Source: Photobacterium profundum (lineage in GTDB: Bacteria > Pseudomonadota > Gammaproteobacteria > Enterobacterales > Vibrionaceae). From it: DNA of 64,000 nucleotides. Positions 1-8,490 of this stretch are shown here, one piece after another. The notes beneath the pieces are model-generated. The model ran no database searches. It saw only the letters and a list, made by a program, of their open reading frames with translations, and was not told the DNA's origin. Where the stretch lies: contig NZ_PYOD01000004.1 in the NCBI RefSeq assembly GCF_003026285.1, forward strand, positions 62,001 to 126,000, read 5' to 3'. Numbering within the stretch: the stretch's first letter is position 1; every line of letters begins with the position of its first letter. The position numbers and the translations under genes are program-made.

Positions 1-715
1 CCCCTGCAATTGCCCAACTTATTCCTGTACCCGCGGCAATGATAGAAACTGCAGGTAAGAAACCTGTGATCCAACTTCCTGATGGGAGTGCCATTATTAC
101 AGCCCAGTCTGCGGTTGCCATTAGGTATAAAACGACAAAGAGTGTCATTGCACCGAAGGTGCGCGTGATCCACTTTTGCATAAATAGCACGGTATTTTGA
201 CCGAGCATACTCACGACAACAGTAAGCCCACCAAAGAGTACCAAAGACAGCGCTGTGATAATGGTGGTTTCTTCAAAACCAAGAGCTGCAAATAAAGCGG
301 CAAGGGTAAGCGTACCAGTGATGATATTCACTGCCTCCCAACCCATTAAGTTGACCCAGCAAAAAGCGGTGGGTGCAATATTTCCTCTTTTACCAAAGCT
401 GGATCGTGACAACGTAAGGGTAGTTGTACGACCAATTTTACCTGCAATACTCGAAATACCCACTAAAGAAAATGAGGCAACACCAACAATAGCAGCCAAT
501 ACGGATTGGAAAAAAGAGAGACCAAATGACACAATGATCGCGCCGTAAACGACGCCCAGTACACCAATGTTAGCGGCACACCAAACGAAAAATAACTCCG
601 CTGGCTTTTTGGTTTGTTGGCTAGGTGGAACAAGGTCAATACCTAGATCGTCGATACTGGTTTCGGTGTCTGCCACCTGGTTGTAGCTCCCTGATGCGGT
701 GTCTTTACTGTTCAT
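1..715 (-). CDS. NCS1-family cytosine/purine-type permease (partial)
   Basis: The first 238 codons are visible and the C-terminus lies beyond the window start. Read leftward from an ATG at 715 with a strong AGGAAGG ribosome site, it begins MNSKDTASGSYNQ and has an acidic polar N-terminal tail of about 40 residues. Hydrophobic segments follow (LFFVWCAANIGVLGVVYGAI, then SVLAAIVGVASFSLVGISS) with a GRTTTLTLSRSSFGKRGN stretch, matching the start of the nucleobase:cation symporter-1 family. It would import a nucleobase, nucleoside or related compound across the inner membrane. The next gene upstream, ADP-ribosylglycohydrolase, ends 13 bp before it, so the two are probably one operon. It takes the place held by the unrelated nucleoside transporter YegT in the E. 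coli yeg cluster. The substrate is not readable from sequence. Confidence 0.8.
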   Translation of the reverse strand, partial: MNSKDTASGSYNQVADTETSIDDLGIDLVPPSQQTKKPAELFFVWCAANIGVLGVVYGAIIVSFGLSFFQSVLAAIVGVASFSLVGISSIAGKIGRTTTLTLSRSSFGKRGNIAPTAFCWVNLMGWEAVNIITGTLTLAALFAALGFEETTIITALSLVLFGGLTVVVSMLGQNTVLFMQKWITRTFGAMTLFVVLYLMATADWAVIMALPSGSWITGFLPAVSIIAAGTGISWAIAG

Positions 716-728
716 TGCGATATCCTTC

Positions 729-1760
729 CTAGTTGGTATGGGCTATGCGATATGCTGCTAATGCTTGGGCGTATGGGGCAAAGTCGATGTTGTTTGCAGT
801 ATTTATTAGCTGGATATGTATGTTTTCAAAGGCGTCTATACCATGAATAGCACCACAAATAGCCGTTGCCATGGCACCGATTGTATCGGTATCACCGCCT
901 AAATTGGCTGCAAGTTCAGCGCATTTCATCGGGTTAGTTTCGGCAAGTTCAACCAAGGCAATAGCCGTTGGAACGGATTCAATAATGTCCATTCCTGAAC
1001 CTACAAGCTCATAGAGATCGGTCAGGGCTGCAATTTTATCATGCTGGCTTTCCACTACATATAGAGCGTAGCGGATGCGTCGACCCAAAAGTGGACTGAA
1101 TGTGGACTCGTTCTGGCGTTGAATATCATTGGCTAACGGTATGATTTCATCTTTAATTTTTTGCCAGCTAATACCTTCTATTGCTCGGCTGATTGCCCAT
1201 GCAATAACACTGGCACCAGCAATGGCAATATCAGATTTATGAGTCGGAAGGCACGATAATCGTACTCCTTCTGCAAAGTCTTCTTTATTGTTCGTGGCCA
1301 ATAAACAGCCAACAGGTGCAATGCGCATTGCTGAGCCGTTTGTGACGCCATTGGCTTCAATTTTTTCAAAGGGGATGCCCTGCGTTATTGAATTCAACGC
1401 TGACTTTGAGGTAGGGCCGAGGATGTTTTTCTCGAATGCATTAATACGGTGTGCCCAGGCAATTAGATGCTTGGCGACTAATGCTGGCTGGATTTGACCG
1501 TCAGCTTCGATAATCGCATCCATCAAGGCGACACATTGGCTGGTATCATCTGTAAATTCTCCAGCCTTGAATTCGTTAGCGGCAATATTTTCTTCTGGAC
1601 CTGGTAAGAAGTCATCAATCCAGCCGAAATAGCTGGTGACTTTGCTTTTCGTCCATAGTTCAGAAGGCATGCCCATAGCGTCACCAATGGCTTGTCCATA
1701 TAGGCTGCCCAATATTTTCTTTTCCAGCAGGTTTTGGTGAAGCTTGTCGGTGAGGGGCAT
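729..1760 (-). CDS. ADP-ribosylglycohydrolase family protein (YegU-like)
   Basis: A 343-residue cytosolic protein of the DraG/ARH fold. The two metal-binding signatures are visible: TDDT at residues 70-73 and GGDTDTIG at 288-295, and the N-terminal GxxYGQAIGDAMG loop is typical. Family members hydrolyse N- or O-glycosidic bonds of ADP-ribose on proteins, nucleic acids or small molecules. The start ATG at 1760 has CTGGAGATATACCC before it. It is followed 13 bp later by an NCS1 permease and is divergent from a GntR regulator. The E. coli yegU gene has the same kind of neighbours (transporter, sugar kinase YegV, GntR regulator YegW), which suggests a small-molecule glycosidic substrate taken up by the permease rather than protein de-ADP-ribosylation. 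That role is inference; a PfkB kinase may lie just left of the window. Confidence 0.85.
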   Translation of the reverse strand: MPLTDKLHQNLLEKKILGSLYGQAIGDAMGMPSELWTKSKVTSYFGWIDDFLPGPEENIAANEFKAGEFTDDTSQCVALMDAIIEADGQIQPALVAKHLIAWAHRINAFEKNILGPTSKSALNSITQGIPFEKIEANGVTNGSAMRIAPVGCLLATNNKEDFAEGVRLSCLPTHKSDIAIAGASVIAWAISRAIEGISWQKIKDEIIPLANDIQRQNESTFSPLLGRRIRYALYVVESQHDKIAALTDLYELVGSGMDIIESVPTAIALVELAETNPMKCAELAANLGGDTDTIGAMATAICGAIHGIDAFENIHIQLINTANNIDFAPYAQALAAYRIAHTN

Positions 1761-1906
1761 GGGTATATCTCCAGATTATAAATTGTTATCTAGAATTATG
1801 ATAAGTCCAGATTGAGTCCAGTTATACTCCTTTATAATACCAGTGTGATTTGGCGCCCACTCTTTGTTATTATTGGGTAGGTTCTTTGAAATATCTCACA
1901 ACATAT

Positions 1907-2665
1907 ATGGCGGTAAGGGTGGAACAGCAATTAATAGCTTTGGTGAATGAACAGTTGGATCCTCAATCATCTACCCCGTTATACCTGCAACTTAAGCAGG
2001 GTATAGAAATAGCGATATCTGAAAAGTTGTTGGTTCATGGCAGCGTATTGCCTTCAGAACGGAAGTTGGCTATCGGGCTAGGTGTGTCGCGGGTAACGGT
2101 GGTAAAGGCTCTGGCGGAATTACTAGAGCAAGGTTTAGTGGTGAAAAAGCATGGAAAAGGCACGATGGTTAGTTTGCCAATTCACTATAACTTATCGGGT
2201 GGTGGTTTTTCGTCTCAGTTACAATTACAAGGGGTGGCTGCGAACCGTTGGTTGGTGCGTGAGTTAATCGTTTGTAGTTCCGAATTAAGTACTCCTCTTG
2301 AACTGAAAGCTGACGACACGATTGCTAAAATTAAACGCGTTCGCCTTGCCGATAACGTACCTGTATCGATTGAGACGATGTTTATTCCTGAACGTTACCT
2401 TCCTCGTCCTGAACTACTTGAGGGATCGCTGTACTCATATTGGCGAAGCCGAGATATTGAACCGCATACCCAAGAATATTCTCTGAGTATTTATGAGCCG
2501 ACAGAGGAAGAAGCAAAGATGCTAGAAATCTTCCATGGTTTTCCTTTGATGAAAATCACTTTAAGAAGCTTTGATAAGTTAGGTCATGTACTGGAATATG
2601 GTTCAGCAATTTGCCGTAGTGATTTCTATCAATTTGATTTTAAGGTGCAGGTCGGCGCAAAGTAG
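1907..2665 (+). CDS. GntR-family (HutC/UTRA-type) transcriptional regulator, YegW-like
   Basis: 252 residues from the ATG at 1907. An upstream in-frame TTG at 1850 would add 19 residues, but they look unlike family N-termini. The N-terminal winged helix is clear (TPLYLQLKQGIEIAI, LPSERKLAIGLGVSRVTVVKAL, then GLVVKKHGKGTMV). The C-terminal part is a UTRA-type effector domain (VSIETMFIPERYLPR, LEYGSAICRSDFYQFDF). It is divergently transcribed from the ADP-ribosylglycohydrolase/permease genes and probably represses them until an effector binds. The shared intergenic region contains the inverted repeat TTATC-N9-GATAA at 1786-1804 and two GTCCAG hexamers 11 bp apart at 1805 and 1816, either of which could be an operator. 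A terminator follows at 2700. Confidence 0.85.
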   Translation: MAVRVEQQLIALVNEQLDPQSSTPLYLQLKQGIEIAISEKLLVHGSVLPSERKLAIGLGVSRVTVVKALAELLEQGLVVKKHGKGTMVSLPIHYNLSGGGFSSQLQLQGVAANRWLVRELIVCSSELSTPLELKADDTIAKIKRVRLADNVPVSIETMFIPERYLPRPELLEGSLYSYWRSRDIEPHTQEYSLSIYEPTEEEAKMLEIFHGFPLMKITLRSFDKLGHVLEYGSAICRSDFYQFDFKVQVGAK

Positions 2666-2699
2666 CGGTATTGTAGACTTGGAATACTAAAAGATGAAA

Positions 2700-2731
2700 A
2701 GCTAGTCAGAAATAAACTGATTGGCTTTTTT
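2700..2731 (+). terminator. Intrinsic terminator after the GntR gene
   Basis: A 10-bp stem with two G-U pairs (2700-2709 with 2717-2726), a 7-nt AT loop and a run of six T. It sits 35 bp after the GntR stop codon and before the convergent MocR gene. Confidence 0.75.
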
Positions 2732-2751
2732 CATGGCTCCACCGATTGCAC

Positions 2752-4119
2752 TTAGCGTTGTTTTGCCACAGCGATTTGTTCTTTAATGATTGCCAAGCCT
2801 GTTTTGAGTTGGCTACGGCTAGCAGGACCGGTGAGTGATATACGTATTGCCGCTGGTACAGGGTATCGACCTACTGCAAACATTTCTGCTTCGCGAACAT
2901 GAATCCCTTTATTGCGTAGTTGCTTGCTAAAGCCATAACCTGTTAATGGCTCAGGTAAGGTGATCCAACAGTTAAACCCGGGAATAACTGCATTATTCTG
3001 TGATGGGAAGTACTGATTGAATAGCCGATGTCGTGCACTTAGCTCAAGTGCGATTTCTTTATCAACGGCTTCCATTGCCCCATTGGTTAGCCAGCGACAA
3101 ACGAGATCGATCATTAATGGGCTAATGTGCATGCAATTGGCACGTAATGTTCGCTGTAAGGTATCTTTTAGCGTTAGCGGCATGATGAGATAACCGACCC
3201 GTAACCCTCCGGCAAAATATTTAGAAAAACTACCAACATAAATAGTGATGTCGGGGGCTATTGCAACCAACGGTGTTTTACGATGGCTGGGTGGGCAATA
3301 CAACACATCATCCTCAATGATTAAAACGTTATACCGACGACAAATTTCGATGATCTTTAGACGACGACTGTCGTTAATTTGTGTGCCCGTTGGGTTTTGA
3401 ATTGCGGGGGTTAAATAGAGTAGCCGTGGTTTGTGGCGTTTGCAGTGTAGCTCTAAATCTTCAGGAACAATGCCCGCCTCATCCAATTGTACTGGCACTA
3501 ATTTACGTTCTGCCTGCTGGCAGGCATTGATGAATTCTGCGTAACATAATCCTTCAACGAGAATGGTTTCTTTAGGGCGAGAAAGTGACTGTAAAATAAT
3601 GGCTAAGCTATGCTGACCACCGTATGTCCAAATTAGTCGGCGATTATCAATATCAACGTTCAGGCGATTGCTTAGCCACTGTTGCAAAGTTCTATTATGC
3701 CCGTGTAATCCTTCGGCACTGTAATAATCGAGTACGGCTTTTTGTGCTGTGGGCTCATGAGATAAGTCTTGCAGAATAGTCGATAAGTGCTGTTGTTGGC
3801 TTAGCAACAGTGGACGACAAATGGCGAGATCAATGCCTTCTTGAGACGTTACAGGGTGATAAAAGGTTTGTTGCTCAGATTGCCTATCTTTTACATAGGT
3901 ACCACTACCCACTTTTGGCTCAATCAATCCTCTTAGTTCTAATTCCTGATAAGCGCGGGTAACCGTACCGACTGTTACTCCAAGGCGATATGACAATATA
4001 CGCTGCGGTGGCAATTTCATGTTTATTGCTAATTCATTGCTTTCAATGGCTTCAGTTAACGCATCAGCCAATGCCATAAATTTAGGGCCTGTACGGTTAG
4101 AGATATCAGGAATGAACAT
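2752..4119 (-). CDS. MocR-family PLP-dependent regulator (GntR HTH fused to aminotransferase)
   Basis: 455 residues from the ATG at 4119, which has AAGGTG four bases upstream. A GTG two codons earlier is also possible. The N-terminal GntR winged helix (about 15-75: LPPQRILSYRLGVTVGTVTRAYQELE, then GLIEPKVGSGTYV) is followed by a fold-type I aminotransferase-like domain. That domain shows the lysine motif YVGSFSKYFAGGLRVGYL near residue 300 and an NPTGTQI motif near 235. Members bind PLP and an amino-acid-related effector and usually control a divergent gene. The divergent neighbour is a LysE-type exporter starting at 4285, which makes it the obvious target. The aminotransferase domain of such regulators usually has little or no transaminase activity. 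Confidence 0.9.
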   Translation of the reverse strand: MFIPDISNRTGPKFMALADALTEAIESNELAINMKLPPQRILSYRLGVTVGTVTRAYQELELRGLIEPKVGSGTYVKDRQSEQQTFYHPVTSQEGIDLAICRPLLLSQQQHLSTILQDLSHEPTAQKAVLDYYSAEGLHGHNRTLQQWLSNRLNVDIDNRRLIWTYGGQHSLAIILQSLSRPKETILVEGLCYAEFINACQQAERKLVPVQLDEAGIVPEDLELHCKRHKPRLLYLTPAIQNPTGTQINDSRRLKIIEICRRYNVLIIEDDVLYCPPSHRKTPLVAIAPDITIYVGSFSKYFAGGLRVGYLIMPLTLKDTLQRTLRANCMHISPLMIDLVCRWLTNGAMEAVDKEIALELSARHRLFNQYFPSQNNAVIPGFNCWITLPEPLTGYGFSKQLRNKGIHVREAEMFAVGRYPVPAAIRISLTGPASRSQLKTGLAIIKEQIAVAKQR

Positions 4120-4284
4120 TGTCACCTTCGGTAGGGGTACATTTAAATACTGAATATAGGATAGATAAGGCTTAATAAGAAAGAAATAGAAGAATTGTTA
4201 TGGTGACGCATGAACAATAGGTGAATGCCATAATATTTCGTTACGCTCGTTATATAAAAATGGCGAAGTGTGAAGGAATGAAAT

Positions 4285-4893
4285 ATGAGTACAGTATGGG
4301 ATTTATTGCCTGCGATGAGTGTGTTTGCTTTCGTTACAGCGATGACACCGGGGCCCAATAACTTTCTATTGGCAAGCTCTGGTGCTCAATTTGGTATACG
4401 TCAGTCGCTGCGTCATCTGGTTGGGATCCGCATTGGTGTTATTGGTCTAGTACTATTATGCGCGGGTGGAGGGGCATTTGCCCTTAAACAGTATCCGGAA
4501 CTTTACCGTGTATTACAGTTTTTAGGGTTAGGTTACATGCTCTGGTTGGTGGTGAAATTGATGTGCTTTAGTACGAAAGGTAAAAGTGGAAGTACGGGAA
4601 AGCCGTTATCAATGAAACAGGCAATGTTATTCCAGTTAGGCAATATTAAAGCGTGGATGGGATCATTGGCACTAGTAACCAGTTATAGTTTGCCAAGCCA
4701 TTATTGGTTATCTGTATTCAATATTGTCGTGGTGTTCACTGTATTTGGCTTGTTTGCAAATACTTGCTGGGCGGGAGTCGGGCGCTGGATTAATCAATAT
4801 TTAAATACTTCTTTGAAGCAGCGTGCTTTTAATGTCAGCTTAGGCTGCATGACTTTATTGTCATTACTGCCTGCGATCACGGAAATGATCTAG
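4285..4893 (+). CDS. LysE/RhtB-family amino-acid exporter
   Basis: 202 residues, about six hydrophobic segments, matching the usual length of the LysE/RhtB family. The family signature AMTPGPNNFLLASSGAQFG lies at residues 14-32. The ATG at 4285 is preceded by GAAGGAATGAAAT. It would export an amino acid or related metabolite across the inner membrane. Its divergent MocR partner, which senses through PLP, suggests induction by an amino acid or amine. The substrate is not predictable here. Confidence 0.9.
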   Translation: MSTVWDLLPAMSVFAFVTAMTPGPNNFLLASSGAQFGIRQSLRHLVGIRIGVIGLVLLCAGGGAFALKQYPELYRVLQFLGLGYMLWLVVKLMCFSTKGKSGSTGKPLSMKQAMLFQLGNIKAWMGSLALVTSYSLPSHYWLSVFNIVVVFTVFGLFANTCWAGVGRWINQYLNTSLKQRAFNVSLGCMTLLSLLPAITEMI

Positions 4894-5098
4894 TTGTAAT
4901 TAAATTGTCGAATTTATTTACAGGGTGTATGTGCTTTAATCACCGATTGGTAACAGTTAAATAATAATTGCAAAATTAACCACTTGAAAAGTATAGTTTA
5001 TTTTTATTTGTGTGATGAATGGCTGATAATTACGTTTATGAACTCAATATCATGTGCAACTTGAATTTATTTTAAACGTAGTCATCAGGGAGATTGAT

Positions 5099-6412
5099 GT
5101 GTTTGTTGTTGAATTTTTAATTGTACTGGTTTGTATCTTAATTGGTGCACGGATTGGTGGTATCGGGTTAGGTGTCATGGGCGGTGTGGGTTTAGCCATA
5201 CTGAGTTTTGTATTTGGTATGCAACCAACCAGCCCACCAATCGATGTAATGTTGATGATCATGGCGGTTGTGGCTGCTGCGGCTTCAATGCAAGCGGCGG
5301 GTGGTTTGGATTTTTTGATCAAAATTGCCTCTAATATTCTGCGTAAAAACCCTCGTCACATCACTTTTATTGCGCCGATTGTTACTTACTTCTTCACTAT
5401 GATGGCAGGTACTGGTCACGTAGCTTATTCAGTATTACCTGTTATCGCGGAAGTGAGCCGTCGTAGTGGTATTCGTCCTGAGCGTCCTATGGGTATGGCG
5501 GTTATTGCCTCACAATTTGCTATTGTTGCTAGCCCGATTGCGGCTGCTGTGGTGGCACTTGTCGCATTCTTAGAGCCGCAAGGTATTACGCTAGCTGATG
5601 TATTATTGGTGACTATTCCATCAACGATGCTGGGCTTAGCGTCAGCGTGTGTGATCGTGAATAAATTGGGTAAAGAACTGAAAGACGATCCAGAATACCA
5701 ACGTCGCTTACAAGATCCTGTATACCGTAAAGAAATGGAAAAAGAGGTAAAGGTTGAGGATTTAGTGATTCAACCAGAAGCGAAAAAAGCGGTATCGTTG
5801 TTCTTGTTTGGCTCATTGATTGTGGTGCTGATGGGTGCGCTTCCATCTTTACGTCCTAGCTTTGATGGCCACCCAATGGGAATGGCGCACACGATTGAAA
5901 TCGTAATGCTGTCGATTGCGGCTTTGATCATTCTAATCTGTAAACCAGATGGCTATGCGATTACTCAAGGCTCGGTGTTCCATGCCGGTATGCGCGCGAT
6001 TGTAGCGATTTTTGGTATCGCATGGTTGGGTGATACCTTTATTGCTGGGCATGGTGATATGGTGAAAGATGCTGTATCAGGCCTAGTAGAAGTAGCACCG
6101 TGGACATTTGCGTTTGCGTTGTTTGGCTTATCAGTAATGGTGAACAGCCAAGGCGCAACAACAGCTGTATTAGTACCTGTGGCAATTACTTTGGGTCTAC
6201 CACCGACAGTAATCATTGCAACTTTCGTTGCCGTGAACGGGTATTTCTTCATTCCAAACTATGGTCCAATTATCGCGTCGATTGATTTCGACCGTACTGG
6301 TACCACCAGAATTGGTAAGTATATTTTCAACCATAGCTTTATGATGCCGGGCTTACTAAGCATGGTGTTCAGTATCATCTTTGGACTGATTTTTGCGGGT
6401 ATCGTATTGTAA
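5099..6412 (+). CDS. dcuB: Anaerobic C4-dicarboxylate transporter, DcuA/DcuB family
   Basis: 437 residues from a GTG at 5099 preceded by AGGGAG at good spacing; a GTG at 5054 lacks a ribosome site. The N-terminus ([20 protein letters not shown], then [17 protein letters not shown] and [16 protein letters not shown]) is that of DcuA/DcuB, and the length fits (433-446 in E. coli). It is a polytopic inner-membrane carrier exchanging fumarate, malate or aspartate for succinate during fumarate respiration. DcuA and DcuB are hard to separate by eye, so the symbol is tentative. No fumarase, aspartase or DcuSR genes adjoin it here. I found no convincing FNR box in the 205 bp upstream. A terminator follows at 6472. 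Confidence 0.88.
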   Translation: MFVVEFLIVLVCILIGARIGGIGLGVMGGVGLAILSFVFGMQPTSPPIDVMLMIMAVVAAAASMQAAGGLDFLIKIASNILRKNPRHITFIAPIVTYFFTMMAGTGHVAYSVLPVIAEVSRRSGIRPERPMGMAVIASQFAIVASPIAAAVVALVAFLEPQGITLADVLLVTIPSTMLGLASACVIVNKLGKELKDDPEYQRRLQDPVYRKEMEKEVKVEDLVIQPEAKKAVSLFLFGSLIVVLMGALPSLRPSFDGHPMGMAHTIEIVMLSIAALIILICKPDGYAITQGSVFHAGMRAIVAIFGIAWLGDTFIAGHGDMVKDAVSGLVEVAPWTFAFALFGLSVMVNSQGATTAVLVPVAITLGLPPTVIIATFVAVNGYFFIPNYGPIIASIDFDRTGTTRIGKYIFNHSFMMPGLLSMVFSIIFGLIFAGIVL

Positions 6413-6471
6413 TTTATTAGCCGCTTATCAGAGCAAGTCACCTAGGTGATTTGTTACTAATATGTAGGAAG

Positions 6472-6500
6472 AGCCAGTGCAGTAATGCGCTGGCTTTTTT
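6472..6500 (+). terminator. Intrinsic terminator after dcuB
   Basis: Stem AGCCAGTGC (6472-6480) with GCGCTGGCT (6487-6495), one G-U pair, 6-nt loop and a run of six T. Confidence 0.85.
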
Positions 6501-6695
6501 GTGTCTGATTGCTGGGTAGTGTTTTGGTTGTGCTATTTTTAGGCTCAAGAGGTAAGTGACGTATTAATGAAAGCGTGATCACAAATCGTTAACAATTTGG
6601 CGGAAGTACGTTGACTAAGTGAAGGGTGCTGGTTAGTAATTAGACTGCATATTAAATTTCAAACGCGTGTTTATTTTAAGTGATGTTGTTTTGGA

Positions 6696-6737
6696 CTCAC
6701 TATATTTGCGTTTGTACTGACTATGTTTGTTTTTGTA
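6696..6737. repeat. Two tandem 21-bp direct repeats upstream of the acyl-CoA synthetase
   Basis: Unit A (6696-6716) starts CTCACTATATTTG and unit B (6717-6737) starts CTGACTATGTTTG; both end TTTGTA and they match at 17 of 21 positions. A further CTGAC follows unit B. The 21-bp period is two helical turns, and the block ends 65 bp before the ATG, so tandem operator sites are plausible. Confidence 0.5.
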
Positions 6738-6802
6738 CTGACGAATAAATGCATGGATCGATTTAAAACGCTCTACTCAATATGACCTAAAGGGACTTAA
6801 CA

Positions 6803-8350
6803 ATGATGAATCTTGCTGCTGCATTACAGAGAAACGCGAGTTGTAAACCAGACAAAGTAGCCTTAATTTGCGGTGATACCCAGATGACTTACGCGCAGTT
6901 TGATGCGATGGCTGGCAAGATTGCAAGTGGGTTAATCGATAATGGAATTCAACCTGGTGATCGTGTTGCGTTGAGCTGCCCTAATTTACCCTTCTTCCCT
7001 TTGGTGTATTACGGCATTCAAAAAGCAGGTGCAGTCGTCGTGCCGCTAAATGTGTTGTTGCGTGAACGAGAGATCAAATATCACCTTGAAGATTCAGATG
7101 CGAAGTTCTTTTTTTGTTTTGAAGGCAATAGCGCATTACCCATGGCAAAAGAAGGAATTGCTGCATTTAATCAAGTAGATCATTGTGAAAAGATGATTGT
7201 GATGACAGCAGATCAAGGTCAACTCAGTTTCGATGGGCAACCTACATTAACCGCATTTTTGCAGGAATGTGTAGCGCTGGAAGATTACGTTATTCGTCAA
7301 GCAGATGATACAGCCGTTATTTTGTATACCTCTGGTACCACTGGCTTACCAAAAGGGGCTGAACTCACCCAGAGTAATATGATGTCGAATGCGTTTATTG
7401 CCGAGAACTTAATGGCAGGCAATGGCGGTGATGTGCATTTGGTAACGCTGCCATTATTCCACTCCTTTGGGCAGACCGTTCATATGAATGCGGGGATCCT
7501 GATTGGTGCAACCTTAGTGATGGTGCCGAGGTTTGAGGCTGCTGATGTCTTACAGCTAATTGAAAAACATAATGTGTCGATTTTTGCTGGTGTACCCACT
7601 ATGTATATTGGTTTGAACCATTGCCAGAGTGATAGTGATGTATCGTCGTTACGATTAGCGATTAGTGGGGGCGCATCATTACCGACAGAAGTGATTCATA
7701 CCTTCGAGAGTAAGTTTGATGTGCCGATTTTAGAAGGGTATGGACTGTCTGAAACCAGCCCAATCGCGTGTTTTAATCACCTCGATGCAGAGCGTATTCC
7801 TGGCTCGGTTGGGCAACCTGTTCAAGGTGTTGAAATCCAGTTAATGGATCTACAAGGCAATAAGGCAAAGCAAGGGGATACAGGCGAAGTCGTTATTCGT
7901 GGTCACAATGTAATGAAAGGCTATTTGAATAGACCTGATGCAACTGAAGCATCCATTGTTAATGGCTGGTTTTATACCGGTGACATCGGCAAGTTCGATG
8001 AAGAAGGTAACCTTTTTATTGTCGATCGTGTTAAAGATTTAATTATTCGTGGGGGCTTTAATGTGTATCCTCGAGAAATTGAAGAAGTCTTTATGACACA
8101 CCCTGATGTTGCTATGGTGGCTGTTATTGGTATTCCCAGTGAAGAATATGGCGAAGAAATTAAAGCCTATGTAGTACTAAAAGAAGGTTCGGTCATTGAA
8201 GCCGACGCCTTGCACGAGTGGGGGAAAGTACAGTTTGCCGCCTTTAAGTACCCGCGTAGTGTTGAAATTCGTCAGCAGTTGCCGATGAGTGCCACAGGTA
8301 AAATCTTGAAGAAAGATCTGAAAGCCGAAATGACACCGGCTACTGCGTAA
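6803..8350 (+). CDS. Long-chain acyl-CoA synthetase (AMP-forming)
   Basis: 515 residues of the ANL adenylating superfamily. The P-loop-like AMP motif YTSGTTGLPKGAEL lies near residue 175, then GYGLSETSP near 315, the hinge motif YTGDIGKFDEEG near 395, RVKDLIIRGGFNVYPREIE near 415, and the C-terminal catalytic lysine in MSATGKILKKDL. It activates a carboxylic acid, probably a fatty acid, to its CoA thioester. The start has AAAGGGAC upstream. It stands alone, between two terminator-like hairpins, with a 21-bp tandem repeat in the promoter region. The chain length of the substrate cannot be read from sequence. Confidence 0.88.
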   Translation: MMNLAAALQRNASCKPDKVALICGDTQMTYAQFDAMAGKIASGLIDNGIQPGDRVALSCPNLPFFPLVYYGIQKAGAVVVPLNVLLREREIKYHLEDSDAKFFFCFEGNSALPMAKEGIAAFNQVDHCEKMIVMTADQGQLSFDGQPTLTAFLQECVALEDYVIRQADDTAVILYTSGTTGLPKGAELTQSNMMSNAFIAENLMAGNGGDVHLVTLPLFHSFGQTVHMNAGILIGATLVMVPRFEAADVLQLIEKHNVSIFAGVPTMYIGLNHCQSDSDVSSLRLAISGGASLPTEVIHTFESKFDVPILEGYGLSETSPIACFNHLDAERIPGSVGQPVQGVEIQLMDLQGNKAKQGDTGEVVIRGHNVMKGYLNRPDATEASIVNGWFYTGDIGKFDEEGNLFIVDRVKDLIIRGGFNVYPREIEEVFMTHPDVAMVAVIGIPSEEYGEEIKAYVVLKEGSVIEADALHEWGKVQFAAFKYPRSVEIRQQLPMSATGKILKKDLKAEMTPATA

Positions 8351-8410
8351 TACTTTTAGCGGGTAGGTATAGTTTTTTCAATGATGGTTGTGTTTGTAAG
8401 CATAAGTTAA

Positions 8411-8439
8411 ATAGCCAACCTGTATAATAGGTTGGCTAT
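8411..8439. terminator. Strong hairpin after the acyl-CoA synthetase
   Basis: A perfect 11-bp stem (ATAGCCAACCT, 8411-8421; AGGTTGGCTAT, 8429-8439) with a 7-nt loop lies between convergent genes. There is no T-run on either side, so it may protect 3' ends rather than terminate by itself. Confidence 0.55.
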
Positions 8440-8490
8440 GAGGGATTGTTGAGTATTTTCAATAAAGCCAGAGAAAATTGATAGTCTTAA

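Larger units (their letters stand above)
6413..6802. other. Gene-free stretch between dcuB and the acyl-CoA synthetase
   Basis: 390 bp. It holds the dcuB terminator (6472-6500) and, at 6696-6737, two tandem 21-bp direct repeats. The remainder is AT-rich, with no open frame or RNA gene that I can support. Confidence 0.6.

Noticed and set aside
255-548. Forward 97-residue frame inside the NCS1 permease gene
   Set aside because: It is antisense to a well-supported permease reading frame and its translation is low-complexity without family resemblance.
4894-5098. FNR box upstream of dcuB
   Set aside because: Looked for TTGAT-N4-ATCAA on both strands; only poor matches were seen.
8411-8439. Hairpin as a certain Rho-independent terminator
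   Set aside because: The stem is strong but has no T-run on either side, so it is listed only with moderate confidence.
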